This document shows, piece after piece, positions 1 through 6,732 of a DNA stretch of 19,456 nucleotides. The notes below the pieces were generated by a model. That model saw nothing but the letters and a program-made list of their open reading frames with translations. It was not told the DNA's origin and made no database searches. The position numbers and the translations under genes were made by a program. How positions within the stretch are numbered: position 1 is the stretch's first letter; the number at the start of each line of letters is the position of its first letter. Source of the DNA: JAVWJP01 sp036638975 (GTDB lineage Bacteria > Bacillota > Clostridia > Oscillospirales > Ruminococcaceae); assembly GCA_036638975.1 (NCBI GenBank), contig JAVWJP010000024.1, forward strand, positions 1 to 19,456, read 5' to 3'.

Positions 1-510
1 TTAGCACTTAACGCAGCCGTAGAAGCGGCGCGCGCAGGTGCGGCAGGCAAGGGCTTTGCAGTAGTTGCCGACGAAGTGCGCAACCTTGCAAGCAAGAGCG
101 CCGAAGCGGCAAAGGGCACAACAGCACTTATAGAAGGCTCTGTTAAAGCTGTTGAAAACGGCACACACCTTGCAGACGAAACTGCAAAGTCGCTTGTTTC
201 TGTAGTGGACGGCACAAGTGAGGTTTCTGTCATTGTAGATAAAATTGCTGTGGCATCGGGCGAACAGGCAAACTCTGTGGCGCAGGTAACACAGGGCATA
301 GACCAAATCTCAAGCGTTGTTCAGACAAACTCCGCAACCGCAGAGGAATCTGCCGCGGCGTCCGAGGAGCTTTCGGGGCAGGCAGCTATGCTTAAACAGC
401 TTGTCGGCAAATTTAAACTTAGAAGCGGTTCTCGCACACTGCTTAACGAGCAGCAGTTTGAAACGCGCAAAGCCGAAAAATCGCCTGCATACTCCGGTGA
501 CAAATACTAA
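1..510 (+). CDS. Methyl-accepting chemotaxis protein, C-terminal part (5' end outside window)
   Basis: The frame is open from base 1 and ends with TAA at 508-510, giving 169 visible residues of a longer receptor. The first visible residues (ALNAAVEAARAGAAGKGFAV, then VADEVRNLA) are the highly conserved hairpin tip of the cytoplasmic signalling domain, which contacts CheA and CheW. An Ala/Ser/Glu-rich heptad coiled coil follows (about residues 30-135), the descending arm of the four-helix bundle that carries methylation-type sites. The last 30 residues are hydrophilic and unlike the family core. The sensory domain and any membrane segments lie upstream of the window, so the ligand and location cannot be judged. 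The family assignment is secure. It implies a chemotaxis system elsewhere in the genome, since no che gene is visible here. Confidence 0.95.
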   Translation, partial: LALNAAVEAARAGAAGKGFAVVADEVRNLASKSAEAAKGTTALIEGSVKAVENGTHLADETAKSLVSVVDGTSEVSVIVDKIAVASGEQANSVAQVTQGIDQISSVVQTNSATAEESAAASEELSGQAAMLKQLVGKFKLRSGSRTLLNEQQFETRKAEKSPAYSGDKY

Positions 511-522
511 TTAACACATAGC

Positions 523-558
523 AAAAGCGGCACGCCATAAACAGCGTGCCGCTTTTTT
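523..558 (+). terminator. Rho-independent terminator after the chemotaxis receptor gene
   Basis: A perfect 13-bp stem (AAAAGCGGCACGC at 523-535, GCGTGCCGCTTTT at 544-556) has an 8-base loop and runs into seven consecutive T. It lies 12 bases after the receptor stop. On the minus strand the same stem is followed by only four T, so it may also end clpB transcripts, less efficiently. Confidence 0.9.
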
Positions 559-587
559 TGCATTTTATAGGTTTTTAAAAATAGACA

Positions 588-3200
588 TCAACTGTTTTGC
601 ATTGCATTTACAGTAAGCTCACCGTCTTTTTCATCAACAGTAAGTGTAGCGCCCGCCAACACCTCACCTTTTATAATAATTTTACCGACCAAGGTTTCTA
701 CCCTGCTTTGCATATATCTTTTAAGAGGTCTTGCGCCATAAAGCGGGTCATAAGCATTCTCCGCTATAAAGTCCTTTGCCTTTTCGGTTATGACAAGCTT
801 TAAATCTTGCTCGCTAAGGCGGTTTTCAAGCTTTTCTGCCAGTAAATCTATAATCTTATGAATCTCGGGCTTTGTAAGCGGCTTGTAAAATACTATTTCA
901 TCAAGCCTGTTTAAAAACTCCGGTCTAAAGTGTGCTTTAAGCATTTTTTCTACCTCAAGCCGTGCCCCGTCCATAATGTTGCCCGCGCTGTCTATGCCGT
1001 TTATTAGGTATTCAGAACCGATATTTGAGGTTAAAATTATTATTGTATTTTTAAAGTCTACCGTTTTACCCTGCGAATCGGTAATTCTTCCGTCGTCCAA
1101 AACTTGCAGCAGCACATTAAAGACATCGCTGTGCGCTTTTTCAATTTCATCAAAAAGCACCACAGAATACGGCTTACGGCGAACCGCCTCTGTAAGCTGC
1201 CCGCCCTCCTCGTAGCCTACATACCCGGGGGGTGCCCCTATAAGACGTGACACAGAGTATTTCTCCATATATTCGCTCATGTCTATGCGAACTATATTTT
1301 GCTCATCATCGAACAAATTTTCTGCAAGCGCTTTTGCAAGCTCGGTTTTGCCCACACCTGTGGGGCCTAAAAACAGGAACGAACCTATGGGACGGTTGGG
1401 GTCGGCAATTCCGGCGCGAGAACGTATTATTGCCTCGCAAACTCTGTTTACGGCATCGTCCTGCCCTATTACCCTTTTATGCAAAATTTCATCTAGCGAA
1501 AGCAGCTTTTCGCGCTCGCCCTCCAAAAGCTTTGTAAGCGGAATGCCTGTCCAACGCGATATTATTTTAGCTATTTCCTCATCTGTTACTCTGTCGCGCA
1601 ATAGTGTGTGCTTCTCGCCTTTTTTGCTGTTTTCTTCTGCCTCGGCAAGCTTTTTTTGCAGCTCGGGCAGCTTACCGTAGCGCAGCTCGGCTATTTTATT
1701 AAGGTCGTCATATTCGCGCTCTGCCTTTTCTATCTCGGCATTTACTTTCTCTATTTCTTCTTTTATTTTGTGCACAGAGCTTATGCTTGCCTTCTCGTTT
1801 TCCCATTTTGCCTTCATGGAGTTAAATTCCTCGCGGCGCTCGGCAAGCTCTTTTTTGATATTATCGAGGCGCTCTTTAGATGCCTTGTCGGTTTCGCGCT
1901 TCAAAGCCGCTTCTTCAATCTCAAGCTGCATTATCTTGCGCTTTTTTTCGTCTAACTCCGCCGGCATTGAGTCTATCTCTGTTCTTATCATAGCGCAGGC
2001 TTCATCGACTAAATCTATGGCTTTATCGGGCAAAAATCTGTCCGAAATATAGCGGTGAGATAATACCGCTGCCGATATCAAAGCGCTGTCGTTTATCTGT
2101 ACCCCGTGGAATACCTCATAGCGTTCTTTAAGCCCGCGCAGTATAGAGATAGTATCCTCAACCGTAGGCTCGTCGGCTACAACAGGTTGAAAGCGTCGCT
2201 CTAATGCCGCATCTTTCTCGATGTATTTGCGGTATTCGTCAAGAGTTGTTGCACCTATACAGTGCAGCTCGCCGCGTGCAAGCATTGGCTTTAAAAGGTT
2301 GCCGGCGTCCATTGCACCCTCGGTTTTGCCCGCCCCCACAATGGTATGCAGCTCATCTATAAATAATATTATCTGCCCTTCGCTCTCTTTAACCTCGTTT
2401 AAGACAGCTTTAAGGCGTTCTTCAAACTCTCCGCGGAACTTTGCACCGGCTATAAGCGCACCCATATCCATTGCGAATATGGTTTTGTCACGCAAACCGT
2501 CCGGAACATCTCCTTTTACAATGCGCATTGCAAGACCTTCGACTATGGCGGTTTTGCCAACGCCCGGTTCACCTATCAAGACAGGGTTGTTTTTTGTTTT
2601 GCGCGATAATATGCGTATAACATTGCGTATTTCGCTGTCGCGCCCTATGACAGGGTCAAGCTTTTGCTGACGCGCGCGCTCGACAAGGTCGTAGCCATAT
2701 TTTTTTAAGGCTTCGTATGTTGCCTCCGGGTTGTCGCTTACTACCTTATTTGTACTGCGCACAACCTGCAATGCCTCTAAAAACTTGTGCTCTTCAACGC
2801 CCAAAGACTTAAATATTTCTTTTATTTGCGGGGTTTGCTTTTCAAAAAAAGCCATAAAAATATGCTCTACAGAAACATACTCGTCCTTCATGCTTTTTGC
2901 CTTTTTTTCGGCGGTGTTAAGTATGCCGTCAACGGCTTGAGAAACATAAATTTTGTCAGGCTCGCGCCCCGGACCTGAAACACCGGGTATTTTAGAAACA
3001 GCAGTATCAATTACCGAGAGCGCATTGTCAACATCTATACCCATTTTTGTAAAAAGGCGCGGAATAAGCCCGTCCTCTTGGTCCAACATCGCATAAAGCA
3101 AGTGCTCAGGCTCTATTTGCATATTTTGGTTTTCAAGTGCTATTTGCTGCGCCTGTGTAAGTGCCTGCTGAGATTTTTGAGTTAAATTTTGTAAATTCAT
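588..3200 (-). CDS. clpB: ATP-dependent disaggregase ClpB (Hsp100)
   Basis: 870 residues, the usual ClpB length. ClpB is a hexameric cytosolic AAA+ machine that, with DnaK, threads proteins out of aggregates. Visible in order: N-terminal Clp repeat domain (about 1-145); first AAA+ module with Walker A GEPGVGKT (210-217), pore loop KFRG (254-257), Walker B ILFIDE (278-283) and arginine-finger region ERRF (334-337); long charged coiled-coil middle domain (about 410-525), which marks ClpB rather than ClpA or ClpC; second module with Walker A GPTGVGKT (612-619), pore loop GYVG (659-662) and Walker B VLFDE (681-685); C-terminal D2-small domain. Nothing is missing. The ATG has AGGAGG 7 bases upstream. 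The gene starts 15 bases after the RHH gene and is probably cotranscribed with it. No CIRCE or tandem CtsR-type heptamers are visible upstream. Confidence 0.97.
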   Translation of the reverse strand: MNLQNLTQKSQQALTQAQQIALENQNMQIEPEHLLYAMLDQEDGLIPRLFTKMGIDVDNALSVIDTAVSKIPGVSGPGREPDKIYVSQAVDGILNTAEKKAKSMKDEYVSVEHIFMAFFEKQTPQIKEIFKSLGVEEHKFLEALQVVRSTNKVVSDNPEATYEALKKYGYDLVERARQQKLDPVIGRDSEIRNVIRILSRKTKNNPVLIGEPGVGKTAIVEGLAMRIVKGDVPDGLRDKTIFAMDMGALIAGAKFRGEFEERLKAVLNEVKESEGQIILFIDELHTIVGAGKTEGAMDAGNLLKPMLARGELHCIGATTLDEYRKYIEKDAALERRFQPVVADEPTVEDTISILRGLKERYEVFHGVQINDSALISAAVLSHRYISDRFLPDKAIDLVDEACAMIRTEIDSMPAELDEKKRKIMQLEIEEAALKRETDKASKERLDNIKKELAERREEFNSMKAKWENEKASISSVHKIKEEIEKVNAEIEKAEREYDDLNKIAELRYGKLPELQKKLAEAEENSKKGEKHTLLRDRVTDEEIAKIISRWTGIPLTKLLEGEREKLLSLDEILHKRVIGQDDAVNRVCEAIIRSRAGIADPNRPIGSFLFLGPTGVGKTELAKALAENLFDDEQNIVRIDMSEYMEKYSVSRLIGAPPGYVGYEEGGQLTEAVRRKPYSVVLFDEIEKAHSDVFNVLLQVLDDGRITDSQGKTVDFKNTIIILTSNIGSEYLINGIDSAGNIMDGARLEVEKMLKAHFRPEFLNRLDEIVFYKPLTKPEIHKIIDLLAEKLENRLSEQDLKLVITEKAKDFIAENAYDPLYGARPLKRYMQSRVETLVGKIIIKGEVLAGATLTVDEKDGELTVNAMQNS

Positions 3201-3215
3201 AAGAGTTCCTCCTAA

Positions 3216-3863
3216 CTAAATGACTATCAAGCCATTGTTTATATACTCTAAATATTTTTGTTCTATCCTGTTTACTCCTACATCGTTGTCGTACAAATAA
3301 TACTTTAGCAAATCATCAAACATCTTTATATAATCGCCTATGGCTGTGCTTAAATATTCACCTGTAAGTGCATCTGATGTTTTTGGTATGAGAAGTGTGC
3401 GCCTAAAGCGCCCCTCCTCTATGACATATTCTATTGCGGGGTTTTTTATATAATGCTTTTCGAGCGCCATAAATATATTAAAAAACTCTGAAAGCCTAAG
3501 TAAAAGCTCGTAATGCTGTGTGCGAAAAACCACACGCAGCTCCCCCAAAAGTGTACTGTTAGCCCTATAAAGCTCAACCGAATATTTTATAGTCGGGCGG
3601 TGTTTATATTGCAGCGGGCTTTTTACGGTAAACATAAAGTCGCTGGGAAGCGCCGCCATTTTAAAGTCTGTCAAAGCCTCTACCTGCGCCGTCATAAGGT
3701 CGAATATTTCTTTAACACGCATTTCCGGCGTTTGTATAGAAACATAATCGGCAAGAATTTGGTTTATAAGGTTAGAGCGGTTAGTATTTTGTGCATACGC
3801 CAGCTTGTCTATCTCATTTATGACGCTGTCCATAAGCATTAAGCTGTACATACTCTTGTCCAT
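3216..3863 (-). CDS. Protein with N-terminal ribbon-helix-helix (CopG-like) domain, cotranscribed with clpB
   Basis: 215 residues; I do not recognise the full-length protein. Residues 5-42 fit a ribbon-helix-helix fold: a short beta segment (YSLMLMD), helix VINEIDKLAYAQN, a turn with NRS, then helix NLINQILADYVS, matching the CopG/MetJ pattern in which 'S-x-L-I' opens helix 2. RHH proteins dimerise and insert the beta strands into the DNA major groove. Residues 60-215 form a mixed alpha/beta domain rich in Tyr, Phe and Leu, with no motif I can name; it could sense a ligand or a partner. There is no signal peptide or membrane segment. It is the first gene after a strong promoter and lies 15 bases ahead of clpB. 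A role as regulator of its own clpB operon is an inference. The ATG has a modest GAGG site 10 bases upstream. Confidence 0.8.
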   Translation of the reverse strand: MDKSMYSLMLMDSVINEIDKLAYAQNTNRSNLINQILADYVSIQTPEMRVKEIFDLMTAQVEALTDFKMAALPSDFMFTVKSPLQYKHRPTIKYSVELYRANSTLLGELRVVFRTQHYELLLRLSEFFNIFMALEKHYIKNPAIEYVIEEGRFRRTLLIPKTSDALTGEYLSTAIGDYIKMFDDLLKYYLYDNDVGVNRIEQKYLEYINNGLIVI

Positions 3864-3892
3864 TTTTTACTCGCCTCTTTCTTTTTTCTTAA

Positions 3893-3921
3893 AGTATACA
3901 TCGGTTTAAATAACTTGTCAA
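3893..3921 (-). promoter_or_regulatory. Housekeeping (sigma-A type) promoter of the RHH-clpB unit
   Basis: Read on the minus strand, TTGACA (3916-3921) and TATACT (3893-3898) are separated by exactly 17 bases: a perfect -35 and a 5/6 -10. It lies 30 bases upstream of the RHH gene start. The -10 overlaps the palindrome GTATAC (3894-3899). I see no CIRCE element (TTAGCACTC-N9-GAGTGCTAA) and no tandem GGTCAAA heptamers, so HrcA or CtsR control is not supported by the visible sequence. Confidence 0.8.
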
Positions 3922-3956
3922 TAGTTTTATGTAAATTTCTTTGCAATATTTTCTCA

Positions 3957-3986
3957 TAAAAAAGACGAGCTTTTACGCCCGCCTTT
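3957..3986 (-). terminator. Rho-independent terminator after spoIIR
   Basis: On the minus strand, AAAGGCGGGC and GCTCGTCTTT form a 10-bp stem containing two G-U pairs, with the 6-base loop GTAAAA and a six-T tract. It lies 18 bases after the spoIIR stop and just upstream of the RHH-clpB promoter, so it insulates clpB from spoIIR readthrough. Confidence 0.8.
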
Positions 3987-4004
3987 TGTCTTGCCTTTAT
4001 TTGT

Positions 4005-4634
4005 TTAATTTTTATCAGCTTTGTATTTGTGCAGTTTTTCTTTGAGCTTTTCGTAGAGCTCTACCGCCGCAAGCTTAGCTTTGTACTCTGGCTTTGCTTC
4101 TATAAGCACCGCCTCGGCGGCAAGCTGCTGCGGGCTTTTTTCGGTAACACTCGCGCCCGCTTTTGCGGCAGACAAACACATTGGCGGGAACATCACACAC
4201 CACCAGTTGCGCCCCTTGCCCTCTCCTATGTAAACTCGCACCGCATCGTAACGCCCTGCCGGCATAACGACACTGCCGTATTGTCGTGTTGTAAAAAACA
4301 TATTGGTAAGCTCCGCCCGCACCTCATCATTACAGCCATTATTTCTTAAAACATCTTCTGCCGTACTTATTATTTCGCCCATGCCTGCCTGAGCATTCAA
4401 TAGAGCTTCCTCTTTTGTTGTGCTTTTTCCAAAGGCTTTGTCAGCCTCTGCTAACACGGCGTCACGAACCATTAGCTTTAAGGCTTGGTCTGCATCGGTG
4501 TCGGAATTTGCCAAAATGTGAAGCCTTATAGTTTCGTCACGCACAGCACCGCAAGCTGATGCGAAGCTTGTAAAGCTGCAGCTTATTACAGACATGATAA
4601 GGGCAGCAAGCACAGCCAATTCTATTTTTTTCAT
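4005..4634 (-). CDS. spoIIR: Stage II sporulation protein R (forespore-to-mother-cell signal)
   Basis: 209 residues, close to the usual size. In the Bacillus model SpoIIR is made in the forespore under sigma-F, exported to the intermembrane space, and triggers SpoIIGA to cleave pro-sigma-E in the mother cell. The sequence shows an N-terminal signal peptide (hydrophobic stretch about 5-27, ending ASA) and the family hallmarks RLHILANSD (37-45), QALKLMVRDAVL (50-61) and the C-terminal block MPAGRYDAVRVYIGEGKGRN (124-143) followed by WWCVMFPPMC (144-153). The final 50 residues are a Lys/Ala-rich helix. The start is ATG at 4632-4634. It is a single-gene unit: a hairpin and candidate sigma-F promoter lie upstream and a terminator downstream. 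With spoIIIE nearby, it shows the organism belongs to an endospore-forming lineage. Confidence 0.95.
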   Translation of the reverse strand: MKKIELAVLAALIMSVISCSFTSFASACGAVRDETIRLHILANSDTDADQALKLMVRDAVLAEADKAFGKSTTKEEALLNAQAGMGEIISTAEDVLRNNGCNDEVRAELTNMFFTTRQYGSVVMPAGRYDAVRVYIGEGKGRNWWCVMFPPMCLSAAKAGASVTEKSPQQLAAEAVLIEAKPEYKAKLAAVELYEKLKEKLHKYKADKN

Positions 4635-4641
4635 ATGTAAA

Positions 4642-4679
4642 ACCCGCCTTCTTCTAAGATAAGCTTAGTTTGGGCGGGT
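4642..4679 (-). terminator. Hairpin between ispE and spoIIR; probable ispE terminator overlapping the spoIIR leader
   Basis: ACCCGCC and GGCGGGT (4673-4679 and 4642-4648) form a 7-bp GC-rich stem. Inside the loop a second 5-bp stem pairs CTAAG with CTTAG (4654-4658 and 4664-4668). On the minus strand the outer 3' arm runs into only four T and ends 7 bases before the spoIIR ATG, so the only purine-rich stretch that could serve as the spoIIR ribosome binding site (AGAAGG, then GGCGGG) lies inside or beside the stem. It fits a terminator for the long spoIIIE-ispE series, weakened by its short T tract. Confidence 0.65.
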
Positions 4680-4695
4680 AAAAAACATATTATAC
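4666..4695 (-). promoter_or_regulatory. Candidate sigma-F promoter of spoIIR
   Basis: On the minus strand GTATA (4691-4695) is followed, after 15 bases, by GCCCAAACTA (4666-4675). The known Bacillus sigma-F pattern is GYATA, 15-16 bases, GGnnAnAnTn. This matches the -35 fully and every fixed -10 position except the second. The predicted start falls near 4659, inside the loop of the hairpin. spoIIR is a known sigma-F gene in Bacillus, so the match is where it should be. A TATAAT also overlaps the -35 (minus strand 4689-4694), but I see no good partner for it. Confidence 0.5.
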
Positions 4696-4709
4696 AAAAA
4701 TGCGTAATT

Positions 4710-5579
4710 TTATTTATACACACCACGCGCAATAGGTGTTGTCACAAACACCTCGTCGCACACCGCTTTAAGACCTTGCGCACAAGCAGCAGCCTTTTCT
4801 GCATCATCAAAAATGCCAAAAACAGCAGTGCCGCTGCCTGTCATTAACGCGCCAAGCGCACCATCGTGCAAAAGTACAGCTTTAAGCTTTTGCACCTCCG
4901 AAAGTGCCGCCGCCTCCTCTAAAACATTGCAAAGGTTTTGCGCCACAGCTTGCAGGTCGGCTTTAGCTATTGCGGCTTTTACAGCCTGTGCATTTGGGCG
5001 TTTAGTAATTACAGCACTATCATAAAGTGCAAAGCAGTGCGGCGTTTTCATTCCGATTTTTGGCTTTGCTACAACGATATTGCAATTACACAGCGGAGCA
5101 AGCGGGGTAATTATTTCACCGATTCCCACGCAAAGCGCTGTTCCTCCCACAATACAAAACGGAACATCGGCGCCCACCGCCACGCCTATTTGGCAAAGGC
5201 GCTGTACAGTAAGCCCTGTACAGCAAAGCTCGTTTAGCGCAACAAGCACAGCCGCCGCATCGCTGCTTCCGCCTGCCATTCCGGCCTCTGTCGGTATATT
5301 TTTTTCTATATTAATATTTAGCCCCCGCGCTTTTACCCCGACATTCTTAAAAAAATGCCGCGCCGCCTTGTAGCAAAGGTTGTTCTCGTCACATGGCACT
5401 TTTGGGCTTTTGCAAGTTATATTTATTTTTTCTCCCTGTGCTTCTGCCACAGTTATAGTGTCGTGCAGCTCTACAGCCTGCATAACCATCTCTAAAAGAT
5501 GGTATCCATCGCCGCGTCTGCCTGTCACATCAAGCGTCAAGTTAAGCTTTGCGGGAGCCTTCAGCGTAATTTCAGACAA
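4710..5579 (-). CDS. ispE: 4-diphosphocytidyl-2-C-methyl-D-erythritol kinase IspE
   Basis: 289 residues from a TTG start, the normal length. IspE phosphorylates the 2-hydroxyl of CDP-methylerythritol in the methylerythritol phosphate route to isoprenoid precursors. GHMP-kinase features are all present: APAKLNL (Lys11), GYHLLEMV (25-32), the glycine-rich ATP loop PTEAGMAGGSSDAAA (96-110), the catalytic Asp region GADVPFC (Asp138) and C-terminal MTGSGTAVFGIF (246-257). The frame stays open for 54 codons upstream, but that part lies inside the DUF362 gene and shows no homology. A GAGGTGA site sits just before the TTG at 5577-5579, which begins SEITLKAPAKL. It starts 13 bases after the DUF362 stop and is the last gene of the series. 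Confidence 0.95.
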   Translation of the reverse strand: MSEITLKAPAKLNLTLDVTGRRGDGYHLLEMVMQAVELHDTITVAEAQGEKINITCKSPKVPCDENNLCYKAARHFFKNVGVKARGLNINIEKNIPTEAGMAGGSSDAAAVLVALNELCCTGLTVQRLCQIGVAVGADVPFCIVGGTALCVGIGEIITPLAPLCNCNIVVAKPKIGMKTPHCFALYDSAVITKRPNAQAVKAAIAKADLQAVAQNLCNVLEEAAALSEVQKLKAVLLHDGALGALMTGSGTAVFGIFDDAEKAAACAQGLKAVCDEVFVTTPIARGVYK

Positions 5580-5592
5580 ATACTCACCTCTG

Positions 5593-6732
5593 TCACATAT
5601 TAAAAAACCTGTTGCGCCGCACATCAATAGCCTTAACCGGACACATTTCGTGGCAGCAATAGCATTTAATACACTTTTCGTAGTTGATAACAGCCTTACC
5701 CTGTTCCACCTTGATTGTATGGGCGGGACAGCTCTCGGCACACTTGCCGCAGCCTATACAAAGCTTCTTTTTTATTGATGGGCGGGGAGTAACAAAGTTA
5801 TCGGTAAATTTATCCAGTGCACCCTGCATAAAATTAGGCAAGTATCTGTTAAAATTAAGCGACTTTGTTCTTGGCAGTTTAAAATCTTTTACCGAATTTA
5901 TCAGCTCCGGTGCACCGCACAGCTCTATATCCACAGGCTGTGCCGCAAGCCCGCGCAGGTATGATGCCTCTACCGTTTTTGCCTGAGTTACCGGCATATG
6001 TATAAGCTTTGCCAGCATAACATCGAGGTCGTATGGGTTTGTTGCGCAAAAAGTAAGCCCAACTTTTTTAGCTGTGCCTCCGGACGGTCCGTCACCCTCC
6101 ATTGCAACTACGGCATCAACAAAGGTAATAGCGGGGCGCACGGTTTCGCATATATCCACAAGCATATCGCAAAACTCGGCAGGCTCTTTAAAGCGGTAGT
6201 GGAACTCGGGCTTTTGCAGCCCCGGCACACAACCAAAAAGGTTTTTTACTCCACCCGAAAGTCCTGTCATGCAGTGAGTTTTAAGCTTGCATATGCTTAT
6301 TAAAAGGTCTGTTTTTATAACCGGAGAAATAAGATTAAGGCTGTTTACTCTTTTGGTTGCCGTTGGAAGCGTAACATAGCTTATGTCGGTATTTAGCGCT
6401 ATGCCCTCTTGCTGTGCCATTTCTGTCATGCCGCTTGCTTTATAAATTGTGTTAAGCATACCCACAGTATATGGCCCTCCGGGGCTGTCGGCAAGGGTTA
6501 TATTTGTAACTCCGCGCTTTTTTAACGCGCGAACCACAGCAGCCACTACCTCCGGATGAGTTGTCGTTGCCTCCGGCGGTGTGCGCTTCATAAGTAAATT
6601 TGGCTTTAAAGTAACGCTCATGCCGGCACGCAAAAAGCTGTCTAAGCCCAAAAGCTCAAAATGCCTTTCAACAGACGCATCTAGCAGTGCGGGTGTGTAA
6701 TCATCTGTAGCTAAAATTGAAACCTTATTCAA
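5593..6732 (-). CDS. DUF362 protein with C-terminal double [4Fe-4S] ferredoxin domain
   Basis: 379 residues. Residues 1-300 form the DUF362 domain (PF04015 type), with KPNLLM (43-48), a proline- and threonine-rich THPEVV segment, ADSPGGP (81-87), CKLKTHCMTGLSGGVKNLFG (148-167) and FVDAVVAMEGDGPS (204-217). The C-terminus carries two complete cluster motifs: CIGCGKCAESCP (Cys 325, 328, 331, 335) and CIKCYCCHEMCP (Cys 354, 357, 360, 364), giving two [4Fe-4S] clusters as in bacterial ferredoxins. No signal peptide is seen, so it is probably cytosolic. The reaction is unknown; an electron-transfer or iron-sulfur-dependent role is an inference. It starts with TTG overlapping the TGA stop of the aminotransferase (TTGA, 6729-6732), with GAGG 7 bases before the start, so translation is probably coupled. 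Confidence 0.9.
   Translation of the reverse strand: MNKVSILATDDYTPALLDASVERHFELLGLDSFLRAGMSVTLKPNLLMKRTPPEATTTHPEVVAAVVRALKKRGVTNITLADSPGGPYTVGMLNTIYKASGMTEMAQQEGIALNTDISYVTLPTATKRVNSLNLISPVIKTDLLISICKLKTHCMTGLSGGVKNLFGCVPGLQKPEFHYRFKEPAEFCDMLVDICETVRPAITFVDAVVAMEGDGPSGGTAKKVGLTFCATNPYDLDVMLAKLIHMPVTQAKTVEASYLRGLAAQPVDIELCGAPELINSVKDFKLPRTKSLNFNRYLPNFMQGALDKFTDNFVTPRPSIKKKLCIGCGKCAESCPAHTIKVEQGKAVINYEKCIKCYCCHEMCPVKAIDVRRNRFFNM

Noticed and set aside
2221..2670. Open frames on the plus strand opposite clpB, such as this 149-codon one
   Set aside because: They mirror the strongly conserved first AAA+ module of ClpB and show only reverse-complement composition.
3864..4004. Search for CIRCE or CtsR operators upstream of the RHH-clpB unit
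   Set aside because: Only a single TTGTCAA-like stretch overlapping the -35 is present; no tandem heptamers and no 9-9-9 CIRCE repeat.
5580..5741. 54-codon in-frame upstream extension of ispE beginning with ATG at 5741
   Set aside because: It lies inside the 3' end of the DUF362 gene, has no IspE similarity, and a GAGGTGA site plus TTG at 5577-5579 gives the standard IspE N-terminus.
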